A stretch of 64,000 nucleotides of DNA from CBDAQA01 sp965198865 (GTDB lineage Bacteria > Planctomycetota > Phycisphaerae > Tepidisphaerales > Tepidisphaeraceae): contig CBDAQA010000022.1 of NCBI GenBank assembly GCA_965198865.1, positions 1 through 64,000 on the forward strand, read 5' to 3'. Below the pieces are notes generated by a model. That model saw only the letters and a list, made by a program, of their open reading frames with translations. It did no database searches and had not been told where the DNA came from. The position numbers were made by a program, and so were the translations under genes. Numbering within the stretch: the stretch's first letter is position 1; each line of letters begins with the position of its first letter. Positions 1 to 8,852 of the stretch are shown one piece after another.

Positions 1-863
1 CTGCATCACGTTCAGGATCTGGGCCACGTGGACGCCGCCGCTGCTGGGCGGGGGAAGCCGACGATCGTGTAGCCGCGATAGGGCGTGACGACGGGGTCGC
101 GCAGCTTCATCCGGTAGCGGGCGAAGTCGTCGGTCGTGAGCACGCCGCCGTTGGCGGCCATCCAGTTGCCGACCGCCTTGGCGAACGGGCCCTTGTAGTA
201 ATAGTCGGGACCCTGGTCGGCGATGGCGCGGTACGTCCGGGCGAGGTCGGGCTGCTTGAGGATGTCCCCCTCGACCAGCGGCGAACCGTCGGGATGCAGC
301 AGCACGGCGGCGGTGCCGGGGAAGCGGGCGAAGACCTTGGCCGACGTGTGATAGCGGGCGGCGGCGGCGCGGTCGACGCGGATGCCGGCCTCGGCCAGGT
401 CGGCGGCGGGGCGGAGCAGGTCGGCCAGCCTCTTGTGGCCGAAGTGCTCAACGGCGTAGGCGTAGACCGCCAGCGAGCCGGGGCAGCCGCTGGCCAGCGG
501 GCCGTTCTGGCTGAGCTTCGTGTCACCCTTGCCATCGCGGATGAACATGTCGGCCGTCGCTTTGGCCGGGGCCTGCTCGCGGCCGTCGAGGGCGTAGAGC
601 TTGCCGTCGGGCGTGCGGAGGATCATGAAGCAGCCGCCGCCGATGCCGCTGTGGTGGCCGTTGACGACGCCGAGCGTGAGGGCCGCCGCGACGGCGGCGT
701 CGACGGCGTTGCCGCCGGCGCGGAGCGTGTTGACGCCAGCGTCGGTGGCCGTGGGGTCGTAGCTGGCGACCATGGCGCGCGGGGCGGTGGCGACGTTGGC
801 GTGGGCAGTGGCGGTGAGAAGGAGAGCCAGGATCGCTACGGCTTTGGGTGCGTGACGTGGCAT
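1..863 (-). pseudogene. Gamma-glutamyltransferase, 5' part, frameshifted, runs off window
   Basis: Secreted gamma-glutamyltransferase (GGT) family; these N-terminal-nucleophile enzymes cleave gamma-glutamyl amides such as glutathione in the periplasm. The chosen ATG at 863 gives a signal peptide (AVAILALLLTATAHA). Large-subunit signatures follow: LRAGGNAVDAAVA, SGIGGGCFMI and DGREQAP, which holds the Arg that binds the substrate carboxylate. After YTIVGFP the frame is lost. The reverse complement of 1-57 encodes the expected PPPSSGGVHVAQILN only if one C is added to the five-C run (G run at 50-54 on the plus strand). This is therefore either a frameshift mutation or a homopolymer sequencing error. 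The catalytic Thr lies outside the window. It is the downstream partner of another GGT paralogue, 171 bp away on the same strand. Confidence 0.85.
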
Positions 864-1034
864 GAAGACCCAGAATTTAGCCGCAGATGAACGCGGATGC
901 ACGCAGATGAGAGTCAATACAACGTGCGGACCCCAGCCAACAGCATTCCCTGTCAAATCAAGTCCGCTCAGAAGGTGATGCCCACCGTATTGATCTGGTC
1001 TTCATCTGCGTCCAACTGCGGCTAATCGTCCTGT
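864..1034. repeat. Intergenic spacer with imperfect inverted repeat
   Basis: The spacer between the two GGT genes carries two opposed arms built on TAGCCGCAGATGAACGC. One lies at about 883-915, and its degenerate reverse complement (TCATCTGCGTCCAACTGCGG) lies at about 1001-1023. A further half-copy (TTCATCTGCGGCTAA) lies near 29020-29036. This looks like a dispersed intergenic hairpin element, with no coding content. Confidence 0.5.
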
Positions 1035-2753
1035 TCAATCCCCGCCCGCGTCGCTCGTGCGCCGTTGGTCGGCGACGGCGGTCAGACCCCCTGGCCCGAA
1101 CTGGACGGCGTTGACGCTGCCCCAGTAGGTGGCCTTCTCCGGCGGGATCCGCTGCACGTCCCAGCCCAGTTTGGCCAAAGCAGCGTCGTAGTTCGCGGGG
1201 ACCGTCGTCTCCAGCTCCAGCACGTTGGGCTTGCCCTTGGTCAGGCCGTGCAGGTGGAAGCGCGGCGTGCGGATGGCGTCGGCGAGGGGGCGGCCGAAGT
1301 CGAGGATGTCGAGCGACACCTGCAACACGGCCGTGGGGATGCGGGCGGCCGCCGGGGAGCCGATGGCCAGGACGGGCTTGCCATCCTTGAGGAAGATGGT
1401 GGGCGACATCGTGCTGCCGGGCCACTTGCCGGGGGCGATCGCGTCGACGCCGGTGGCGCCGGGCGGGCTGAAGTTGTCGACGTCGGCGTTCAGCAGGAAC
1501 CCGGTGCCGGGGGCCACGACGCAGGCGCCGAAGTGCAGGCCGAGCGACTGCGTGCAGCAGGCGATGTTGCCCATCCGGTCGACGATGATCAGGTGCGTGG
1601 TGCTGCCGAACTCCATGGCCAGCGACGGCTCGCGGGAGATCGCCGCCTGCGTGGTGGAGGCCCTGGCCTTCTTGAGCGGGTAGGGGTGGGCGGGATCGGC
1701 GGTCCTGGCGGCCGCGGTGAGGCGGGCGACGTTGGCGCGGGACATCACCTTGGCGACGCGCTGCGGCGAGTCGAGCACGTCGCCGGCGGCGGGGCCGACC
1801 TGGGGGTAGACCTGTTCGAGCACGCGCGCCAGGGCATCAACGAACGCGGGGCTGCGGGGCTCGACGCCGTGCCAATCGTGGCCGGCCAGGCATGCGAGGC
1901 TGGTGAGCAACGTGGTGCCGCCGTTGAGCGGCGGGGCGCTGCTGTAGACGGCGTAGCCCTCGAAGTCGATCTTGAGCGGGTCGACGGTGCGGGCCTTGTA
2001 CCGGGCGAGGTCGGCGAGGGTCATGCAGCCGCCGCCGGCGTTGTCGCCGGCGACGAGCTTGTCGGCGATCTCGCCGTGGTAGAACGACTCGGGCCCGCCG
2101 GCGGCCAGCAGGTGGAGCGTGCGGCCGAGGTCGGGGTTCTTCAGCGTCGCGCCGGCGGCCAGGGGGTGGACGTGGTCGGGCGCGTAGATGGCGTCGGCGG
2201 CGTCGCTGGTGCCGGGGTGGTAGTCGAGCAGCAACCCGGCGGCGGCGGGGCTGAGCGTGAAGCCGTCGTCGGCCAGCTTCGCGGCGCGCTCGGCGAGGTC
2301 GCGCCAGGGGAGCGTGCCCCAACGCTGGTGGGCCACGCCGAGGCCCGCGGCGAGTCCGGGCGTGCAGACGGCGGTCCAGCCCTTGGTGCGACCGGTGGCC
2401 GGCAGGCTGGCCAATCTCGCGTCGTCCATCGCCAGCGGGGCGGCGGCCATCGCGGTGACGCCGGAGACGGTCCGGGTCTTGGCGTCGTAGTAGAGCAGCA
2501 CCATCTTCCCGCCGAGGCCGGAGTTGCCCGGCTCGGTGACGTTCAGCGCGAGCGACACGGCCACCAGCGCGTCGGCGGCGGTGCCGCCGGCGTGCAGGAC
2601 GTCAAGGCCGACCTGGGTGGCCAACGGATGCCCGGCGATCACGGTCTCGTGCGCGGCGCGGACGGCCTCATCGGCGCGGGCCGGGGACGGGAGGACCGCC
2701 AGCGCCGCCAAAAGGGTCGCTGACCAGGTCCGGCGGCGGTTGATGTGCGTCAT
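1035..2753 (-). CDS. Gamma-glutamyltransferase-like protein with altered active site
   Basis: This is a 572-residue full-length GGT-family protein with an N-terminal signal peptide (LLAALAVLPSPARADE); the ATG at 2753 is the first start that gives it. Family landmarks are LHAGGTAADALVA, GNSGLGGK, the autoprocessing and nucleophile motif TTHLIIVD, PGTGFLLNADVDNF and MSPTIFLKDGKP. Two catalytic features differ from typical GGTs. The usual DxRExAP carboxylate-binding motif reads GVTAMAAAP, with no Arg. The oxyanion-hole GSPGGxRI reads GSPAAARI. Self-cleavage may be retained, but classical transpeptidase or hydrolase activity is doubtful (inference). It lies upstream of, and co-directional with, the frameshifted paralogue, which keeps the Arg. 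Confidence 0.85.
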   Translation of the reverse strand: MTHINRRRTWSATLLAALAVLPSPARADEAVRAAHETVIAGHPLATQVGLDVLHAGGTAADALVAVSLALNVTEPGNSGLGGKMVLLYYDAKTRTVSGVTAMAAAPLAMDDARLASLPATGRTKGWTAVCTPGLAAGLGVAHQRWGTLPWRDLAERAAKLADDGFTLSPAAAGLLLDYHPGTSDAADAIYAPDHVHPLAAGATLKNPDLGRTLHLLAAGGPESFYHGEIADKLVAGDNAGGGCMTLADLARYKARTVDPLKIDFEGYAVYSSAPPLNGGTTLLTSLACLAGHDWHGVEPRSPAFVDALARVLEQVYPQVGPAAGDVLDSPQRVAKVMSRANVARLTAAARTADPAHPYPLKKARASTTQAAISREPSLAMEFGSTTHLIIVDRMGNIACCTQSLGLHFGACVVAPGTGFLLNADVDNFSPPGATGVDAIAPGKWPGSTMSPTIFLKDGKPVLAIGSPAAARIPTAVLQVSLDILDFGRPLADAIRTPRFHLHGLTKGKPNVLELETTVPANYDAALAKLGWDVQRIPPEKATYWGSVNAVQFGPGGLTAVADQRRTSDAGGD

Positions 2754-2853
2754 GCGACTGTCGATTGCAAAGAGATCCCTTGCGACAACGGAACCGGGGC
2801 TGCCGGGACCCGCCCGGTCGCGCGCACTTCCGCTCGGGGCGGAGCTGGTCCGA

Positions 2854-3396
2854 TCAGTCGACGCTCGTGTTGAACCCGTCGTAAGGATCGGTGTTGGCTG
2901 CCGAGGGCGACCACCCCTTCGTGTAGGTGGCGTGGCCGTCGAAGTAGAGGTAGTTCCGGCCGGGGGTCCCACCGCTGGTGTGGGCCGGGGCGATTTGCCG
3001 GGTCTGGGTGGTCGTCATGCTGCCGTCAGTGATGCCGAAGACGGACGAGGATTTCGCGCTGAAGCTCCAGGGGTCGATGTCGCTCATCGACCAGATGGTG
3101 CTGAGGCCGCCATCGATCTGCCTCCGCGCCACGACCCCCGAGCCGCCGTCGGCGTGGTGGACCTGGGCGAGCGGCTTCGGCGAGGTGTAGTCGGTTGCGG
3201 TCCAACCGCGCGGGCTGCCGGTGCGCTGGACCGGCGGGGTGATGTACGTCGCCGGGGTGCCCCAGTACCCGAAGTGGAACGGCATGTCGGTGTCGACCTG
3301 CTGGTTCAGCCGGTAAGACATGCCGAAGTGGTGGCCCGCGTCGTTGACGGACTGCGTGTAGCCGGTCGGACGACCCTTGGGGCGGGCAGGCTGCAT
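2854..3396 (-). pseudogene. Pseudopilin-like protein lacking its N-terminal half
   Basis: The frame from the ATG at 3396 encodes 180 residues that align with the C-terminal half of the neighbouring pseudopilins. HFGMSYRLNQQVDTDMPF matches NLGFSYIFNNQSDTNVPY of the 4503-5438 gene, and GRNYLYFDGHATY matches its GRNYLFFDGHVQY. The prepilin peptidase site and hydrophobic helix that start every intact member are absent. The 143 bp upstream contain no trace of them. Without the helix the product could not enter a pilus-like fibre. It is most simply a 5'-truncated duplicate, although a soluble derived protein cannot be excluded. It follows an intact paralogue on the same strand. Confidence 0.65.
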
Positions 3397-3539
3397 CGAG
3401 AGAGCTCCAGGTCGGCCTGGCGTGGTGGAGGAAACCTTTGGGTTCTCGCCGAGCGGACGGTCGCGAGCGGGCCGCTCGACTCGCCGCGTCACGGGTCGGC
3501 GCGATGGCCCCGGGGTGCGCGGCGCGCGGCACCCGCGGT

Positions 3540-4481
3540 CTACTTGAAGGCCTTGGTGTTCGATGCGCCGGGCCAGTTGCCGATGACGAGGAACTCGGCG
3601 TGACCGTCGAGGAAGCCGTAGTTGCGGGCGAGGCCGCCGGACGTCGGGCTGGCGTCGCTGGGCATCGCGCGGCTGAGGCTGTGCACCGGCTGCCAGAGCC
3701 GAGCGTTGATCTGCACCGTCGTGTCGCCCGACGCCCCCGCCACCAGGGCGAAGGCCCCCGACGTGGTGGTGCTGCCGTTGCGGCCATCGATGTCGCTCAG
3801 CAGCCACACTTTCTGCGAGCCCTGTGCGTAGACGCCCTTCAGGTTGAGGGTGGGGTCCCACTGGGCGACGTACTTGATCGAGGTCACCCGCTTGGGCGAC
3901 TGCTCGGTGGCGGTGTCGCTGGCCGTGTAGGAGCCGAACAGGAACGTCGGGTAGGTGCTGCCGGCCTGGTCGGTGTCGTTCAGCAGGTAGCCGAACCCGA
4001 TCTGCTTGCCGCCGAAGTAGGTGCTGGTGGCGATGTTGGGCGTGGCGTACATGGCCGTGGCGGCCGGGCACTGCCAGACGCCCCAGGAGCCGGACCCGCC
4101 AAGATAGCGTTGGAGCAGGCTCACGCTGCTCATCTGCCGGGTCGAGTAGTAGGTGCCGCCGTTCCAGGTGTCCATCAGGGACTTGGTCTGGCCGGGCTGG
4201 ATGTTGACCACGCGGGGGTCGCACACGACCGGGGCCACCGGACCGGGCAGGACGCCCTTGCTGTCATTCACGTACATCAGGATGGCCGTCAGGATCTGCC
4301 GCTGGTTGGCCAGGCAGGTCGTCCGGCGGGCCGTGTCGCGGGCCCGGCTCAGGGCCGGCAACAGGATCCCGATCAGCACGGCGATGATGCCGATGACGAC
4401 CAGCAGTTCAACGAGGGTGAACGCGGCACGTCGGCTGGTGCGACCGGTTTCAGTTTGCATGGTGGACACTGGTTGAGACAT
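3540..4481 (-). CDS. Pseudopilin-like protein (type II secretion / prepilin family)
   Basis: A 313-residue protein with a prepilin cleavage motif, RRAAFTLVELLVVIGIIA, near residues 18-35, followed by a charged helix (LSRARDTARRTTCLANQRQ) and a large extracellular domain ending in ARNYGFLDGHAEF. Planctomycetes carry many such proteins (DUF1559 / H-X9-DG class). They are thought to be processed by prepilin peptidase and exposed at the surface, but their job is unknown. The start could also be the ATG at 4460, seven codons later, which leaves a leader of more usual length; neither has a clear ribosome binding site. It is the middle gene of a three-member tandem array, 21 bp after the preceding gene. 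Confidence 0.85.
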   Translation of the reverse strand: MSQPVSTMQTETGRTSRRAAFTLVELLVVIGIIAVLIGILLPALSRARDTARRTTCLANQRQILTAILMYVNDSKGVLPGPVAPVVCDPRVVNIQPGQTKSLMDTWNGGTYYSTRQMSSVSLLQRYLGGSGSWGVWQCPAATAMYATPNIATSTYFGGKQIGFGYLLNDTDQAGSTYPTFLFGSYTASDTATEQSPKRVTSIKYVAQWDPTLNLKGVYAQGSQKVWLLSDIDGRNGSTTTSGAFALVAGASGDTTVQINARLWQPVHSLSRAMPSDASPTSGGLARNYGFLDGHAEFLVIGNWPGASNTKAFK

Positions 4482-4502
4482 CCGTTCGTGGCGGCCCGCC
4501 GG

Positions 4503-5438
4503 TCAGCTGACGTCGGCCGGCAGGTTCCAGGCGTTGTAGGGGAACGACGAGTTGTCGGTGGTGTTCAGCTTGCCGAACGGGACGTACTGCACGTGGCCGT
4601 CGAAGAACAGGTAGTTTCGACCCCCCGCAGCCGACCCTCGGCCGTGGACCGGCTGGTACTTCATGTTGTAAAGGCCACCGGGCACGTTGGCGAGCGTCTT
4701 GTCAATGCCGAACGTCGGGCTCACGGTGTAGTTGAAGTTGAAGCTGTCGACGTCGGACATCATCCAGATCTCGGCAAAGCTCCGCATGTAGTAGCCCCTC
4801 TTTTCCAGGTTCAGGCCGGCGGCGCGGACCTGGGCCAGCCTCTTCGGGATCAGGTCCGTCGCGGCCCCCGTGTAGGCGCCGTTGTAGGTGTACCCGAAGA
4901 AGTAGGGGACGTTCGTGTCCGACTGGTTGTTGAAGATGTAGCTGAAGCCGAGGTTGTACCCAGCGTAGGCGGCGGCCGGCGTGCAGCCGCCGACCTCGAA
5001 CAGGTCGGCGTTGGCCGGGCACTCGAACACCTTGGAGACCGCATCGCCCGGCTTCTGGTGGTGCCCGGCCAGATAGCTGACGAGCCCGTCGTAGCTGGCC
5101 GTGCTGTGGGGGATCCAGTAGCTGTTGAGCGCGGCGTTGCCGTGCGCCAGCCACATGTTGTACGCCTTGTCCGGGGACAGGGTGGCGCGGACCATCGGAC
5201 CCGGCAGGGTCTTCCAGTCCTGGTGGTACATCATGATGGCGTTGAAGAACTGCCTGAGGTTGCTCCCGCAGGCGACCTGTTGGGCCGACCGTCTCGCCTT
5301 GGCCAACGACGGCAGCAGGATGCCGATCAGGACGGCAATGATGCCGATCACGACCAACAGCTCGACAAGCGTGAAACCCGTGCGCCGGCTGGCCCGGCCC
5401 ACCTCAACGTGGGTGATGTACATGCTTGAGATCCCCAT
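4503..5438 (-). CDS. Pseudopilin-like protein (type II secretion / prepilin family)
   Basis: The first transcribed member of the tandem array, 311 residues from the ATG at 5438 (a TTG at 5450 and an ATG at 5423 are alternatives). It has a short basic leader, ASRRTGFTLVELLVVIGII, then LAKARRSAQQVACGSNLRQF and a C-terminal domain ending GRNYLFFDGHVQY. The N-terminal helix is nearly identical to the 3540-4481 paralogue, but the C-terminal bodies differ widely, as expected for a conserved assembly helix with variable exposed domains. Upstream is a 378-bp non-coding segment that presumably holds the array promoter. Confidence 0.85.
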   Translation of the reverse strand: MGISSMYITHVEVGRASRRTGFTLVELLVVIGIIAVLIGILLPSLAKARRSAQQVACGSNLRQFFNAIMMYHQDWKTLPGPMVRATLSPDKAYNMWLAHGNAALNSYWIPHSTASYDGLVSYLAGHHQKPGDAVSKVFECPANADLFEVGGCTPAAAYAGYNLGFSYIFNNQSDTNVPYFFGYTYNGAYTGAATDLIPKRLAQVRAAGLNLEKRGYYMRSFAEIWMMSDVDSFNFNYTVSPTFGIDKTLANVPGGLYNMKYQPVHGRGSAAGGRNYLFFDGHVQYVPFGKLNTTDNSSFPYNAWNLPADVS

Positions 5439-5816
5439 TATCTGTGGCAACCTGCCTTGAAAGGCGACGCCCCCTCCAACACCAAAACTGGAGGTTGCGT
5501 CAGGACGGACGACTTGATCTTCCGTGGCGGGCTACGGTGGCAGCCCACATCAACAGCAAAAGTTACACATCGAGTCCGGTCCGTTCACGACAAAAGTTTC
5601 ACGTCGTGCCAAGGCCGAGAAAGGAAAATGCATTGGCGATGGGCAATGCTGTGGGCTATGCGCGGAAAGGCGGCATTTCAGGCGAAGCGCACCCAATTTT
5701 TGGGACGAAAAACGGGGACCGGGTGGCGACTGAAGTCGAACAGGACCATCACAAATTATTTTAGCGACGGCTGCGCGCTGGCGGAAATGGTCAAATATGC
5801 GACCGGTTGTGAGCGG
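5439..5816. other. Non-coding region upstream of the pseudopilin array
   Basis: This segment is noticeably less GC-rich than its surroundings, with no supportable ORF. It separates the end of the antiporter gene from the pseudopilin array, both on the minus strand. Two near-identical words (AAAAGTTACAC and AAAAGTTTCAC, about 5568-5602) stand 31 bp apart and could be regulator half-sites. No convincing sigma-70 hexamer pair was found. Confidence 0.4.
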
Positions 5817-8075
5817 TTACCCTGTCGCGACCGGTGACGTCGTGACGGACACGTTTGCATTGGATTGCTGAGCGGCAAGAGCATCGGACGATGCGTCCGG
5901 CATCCCGCGCGCCGCGGCGAACGCGCCGTGCTTGCGGACGATCAGCAGGGAGCTGGTCACCTCGCGCGCCACCCGCTCGGCGCGGAAGCCGAGCAGGTGC
6001 GACTCCAGGCCCCACTCCTCGGCCACGCCGATGACGACGAGGTCGAACGACTTGGCCTGCTCGATGACGACGTCGACGGGGGAGTCGGACTCGACGACCC
6101 GCATGGAGACCGGCATGGCGTGGCCGGGATCGTTGAAGACGCGGTCGGTGGCGGTCTTCGCCTCGCCGGCGCGGGTGTCGCCGGGCCGGCCGGGCTGGAC
6201 GACGTGCAGCACCGTCACCGCCACCTTGGCCCGGCGCGCCATCCGGCCGGCCAGCTCCATCGCCAGGCGGTCGTGCTTGCTGCCCAGGTAGGGGACCAGG
6301 ATCGTCCGGGGCGGGGCGGCGTCGGTGCCGTCGTCGGCCGCACCGCGGCTGAACGCCCGCCGGTCGACGTAGATCGCCACGTCGGTGTCGCTGCCGGTCA
6401 GCACGCGGTGGACGGTCCCGCCGAGGATGCTGGCCGTGTAGACCGGGTTGTGGAACCCCATCAGGATCAGGTCGGCGCTGCGCAGGCGGGCGGTGCGGCT
6501 GATGTCGCTGGCGACGTCGCGGCTGACGTAGGAGATGCTCGTGACGGGCGTGCCGTGCCGGGCCGCCTCGGTCAGCAGCGGCTGCAGGGCGGGCACGCGG
6601 TCGGCCGACTCGTCGGAGATCGCCGCCATCCGGAACCGGTCCTGGTCGATCGGGCGGCGCAGGTACAGGGCGAGCACCTGCCGCTCCTCGTCGTCGCCGG
6701 CCAGGGCGTCGGCCAGGCGCACCAGGCGCGGGCCGCTGGCCGGCATGGCGACGGGAATGAGAACCTTGTACCCGGCCGTGATGTCGACCGTCTGCTCGGC
6801 CTCCATCAGCTTGCGGGGGTAGACCCAGGCCAGGATCGGCGTGGTCAGCGCGGTCGTCACCAGCGCCATCAGCACCATCATGGCGAACACCGCCTCGGTG
6901 ATCACGCCCAGCTCGCGCCCGACGTTGAGGATCACCAGCTCCATCAGCCCGCGGGTGTTCATCAGGATGCCGATCGCCCCCGCCTCGCGCCACGGCAATC
7001 CCACGGCCCGGGCGGCCAGCGCGCTGCCGCCGAACTTGCCCGCGCAGGCCACGACGATGATCAGCGCGCAGAACCCCCACATGGCCGGCGTGTTCAGGAC
7101 GCCGATGCGGGTCTGCAGGCCGCTGTAGGCGAAGAAGATGGGCAGCAGGAAGACGACGGTGAAGTCCTCCAGCTTCTCGGTGAGCGTGCGGACGAACGCG
7201 GTCCCCTTGGGCATGACCGCCCCGAGCAGGAACGCGCCGAACAGCGCGTGGATGCCGATCCGCTCGGTGATGTAGGCCGAGGTGAGCACCATCACGAAGA
7301 TGAACCCGACCATCGTCTGGCTGAGCCGCTGCCTCCGGTCGTACAGCTGTTGCAGCTGCCGCAGGAACGGGCGGACGACGAAGAACATCACCCCCACGTA
7401 GACCGTGGCCCACAGCGCCGTGTAGAGCCCGGCCGTCAGCCCGTTCTCCTGGGCCGACGCCTTGGCGATGCCGATGACGACGGCCAGCATGCACCAGGCG
7501 GTCACGTCGTCGACGGCCGCGCAGGTGATGGCGACGGCGCCCACCTTGGTCTTGTGCAGGTTGCGCTCGGTCAGGATGCGGGCCAGCACCGGGAAGGCGG
7601 TGATGGACATCGCCGCCCCTAGAAATAAGGCGACCGACCGGAACTGCATCGCCTGCGCGTGGTTGAACAGCTGCGTGTACAGCAGCAGGGCGAGCGTGCA
7701 GCCGAGCAGGAACGGCGCGACGATGCTGACGTGGCTGATGACGACGGCGGCGTGGCCGCGGTTCTTGATCAGCTTGGGGTCCAGCTCCAGCCCGACCAGG
7801 AACAGGAAGCAGATCACGCCCACCTGGCTCAGCGTGTTCAGGTAGACGACGCTGGACTTGGGGAAGATCGCCGCCGACGCCACGGGGAACAGCCAGCCGA
7901 GCAGGCTGGGCCCCAGCATGATCCCGGCCAGCATCTCGCCCACGACCTGCGGCTGGTTGAACTTCGCGAACAGCAGCCCGATCACCCGGCTCAGCGTCAG
8001 CACCAGGCCCACCTGCACGAGCAGCAGCAGGATCAGATCGTGACCGTTGCCGAGGAAGATCTCGATCGGTGTCAT
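5817..8075 (-). CDS. Kef/CPA2-type cation:proton antiporter with tandem UspA domains
   Basis: A 752-residue inner-membrane protein. Residues about 10-420 form a multi-helix Na/H-exchanger (CPA2) domain with characteristic segments NQPQVVGEMLAGIMLGPS, VGLELDPKL, DDVTAW (ion-binding Asp pair) and NTRGLMELVILN. Residues about 430-570 and 588-720 are two universal-stress-protein-like domains (KVLIPVAMP; RTILVPYLG ending SLLIVRKHG) that probably sense a nucleotide in the cytoplasm. The fusion suggests stress- or nucleotide-gated K+ or Na+/H+ exchange; the ion cannot be told from sequence. A GCAGGA box precedes the ATG. It follows a small membrane protein gene by 49 bp on the same strand. Confidence 0.88.
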   Translation of the reverse strand: MTPIEIFLGNGHDLILLLLVQVGLVLTLSRVIGLLFAKFNQPQVVGEMLAGIMLGPSLLGWLFPVASAAIFPKSSVVYLNTLSQVGVICFLFLVGLELDPKLIKNRGHAAVVISHVSIVAPFLLGCTLALLLYTQLFNHAQAMQFRSVALFLGAAMSITAFPVLARILTERNLHKTKVGAVAITCAAVDDVTAWCMLAVVIGIAKASAQENGLTAGLYTALWATVYVGVMFFVVRPFLRQLQQLYDRRQRLSQTMVGFIFVMVLTSAYITERIGIHALFGAFLLGAVMPKGTAFVRTLTEKLEDFTVVFLLPIFFAYSGLQTRIGVLNTPAMWGFCALIIVVACAGKFGGSALAARAVGLPWREAGAIGILMNTRGLMELVILNVGRELGVITEAVFAMMVLMALVTTALTTPILAWVYPRKLMEAEQTVDITAGYKVLIPVAMPASGPRLVRLADALAGDDEERQVLALYLRRPIDQDRFRMAAISDESADRVPALQPLLTEAARHGTPVTSISYVSRDVASDISRTARLRSADLILMGFHNPVYTASILGGTVHRVLTGSDTDVAIYVDRRAFSRGAADDGTDAAPPRTILVPYLGSKHDRLAMELAGRMARRAKVAVTVLHVVQPGRPGDTRAGEAKTATDRVFNDPGHAMPVSMRVVESDSPVDVVIEQAKSFDLVVIGVAEEWGLESHLLGFRAERVAREVTSSLLIVRKHGAFAAARGMPDASSDALAAQQSNANVSVTTSPVATG

Positions 8076-8124
8076 GGTTACGTCCTGCGGGAACAGCGTC
8101 GGATCAAGCGTGAGGGGTGCCGAC

Positions 8125-8529
8125 CTACCTGGCGGCCGGGCGGGTGGTGGCCTCGCGGTGCCCGGTGAAGGTGCCGGGCGTCGGGCCGTCGACGTGGAAA
8201 GTGCGGACGGGGTCGGTTCCCCGCGGCGCGTCGATCGTGACCTGCCAGGGACCGCGGGTCAGCGACAGCGCCCCGTCGGTCGGGTGGCCGACCATGGTCA
8301 CGCCGATGCTGGGGCACTTGACGTTGTTGTCGAACGCCAACTCGAAGTACCGGCCCGACTGTTCGACTGTCAGCCCATGCCATGTGCTAACGCTGGCGGG
8401 GTCGATCGCGACCCACCGCCCGTCCAGGCTCTCGGGGGCCGACAGGGTCGCGCCGATCGCCAGCACGCCCCAGAGCCCCGCGATGAGGACGGCGATCATG
8501 GCCAGATATACGACGGTCGCTCGACTCAC
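8125..8529 (-). CDS. Small membrane-anchored hypothetical protein
   Basis: 134 residues. The GTG start at 8529 is chosen because GAGAGG sits five bases upstream and the protein then begins with a single hydrophobic segment (VVYLAMIAVLIAGLWGVLAIGA, about residues 6-27). The remaining residues look like a small beta-rich domain (SLDGRWVAID, GRYFELAFDN, TFHVDGPTPGTFTGHRE), somewhat lipocalin-like in rhythm, but I do not recognise a family. It probably faces the periplasm. Being 49 bp upstream of the antiporter it is likely co-transcribed with it. The function is unknown. Confidence 0.6.
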   Translation of the reverse strand: MSRATVVYLAMIAVLIAGLWGVLAIGATLSAPESLDGRWVAIDPASVSTWHGLTVEQSGRYFELAFDNNVKCPSIGVTMVGHPTDGALSLTRGPWQVTIDAPRGTDPVRTFHVDGPTPGTFTGHREATTRPAAR

Positions 8530-8852
8530 GGCATCCTCTCTCGGTCCACCGGTACCCGCTGACGGCGCGTACCATATCAGAACCATCCTGCCGCGGAACG
8601 CATGCGCCTGGACAAGCCCCAAGGGTGCCGACCAAGGGAAACCTGACGCGGCCGGCACCGCTCGCCGCGCCCATCCGATCGCGCGATATCTAACTGCAAG
8701 GCGTTGCCTGGTAACACGATGCGCCGCTTCTGCCTGGATAGGCGGACGCCGCCGAGGGTGACGGTGTGCCGATTGCATGGGCGATGCTATTGGGGCGTCC
8801 TGACGTGACGCCGGGTTGGGTTGGGCCTGCGGACCAGGCCAGGAGCGGCAGC

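Noticed and set aside
1065..2723. Long plus-strand open frame of about 550 codons opposite the GGT-like gene
   Set aside because: Composition is Gly/Val/Arg/Ala-rich without family motifs; it is the antisense shadow of a clearly coding gene in high-GC DNA.
5865..7622. Plus-strand open frame of 585 codons opposite the antiporter
   Set aside because: Asp/His/Gly-rich shadow of the antiporter codons; no start signal and no homology-like motif.
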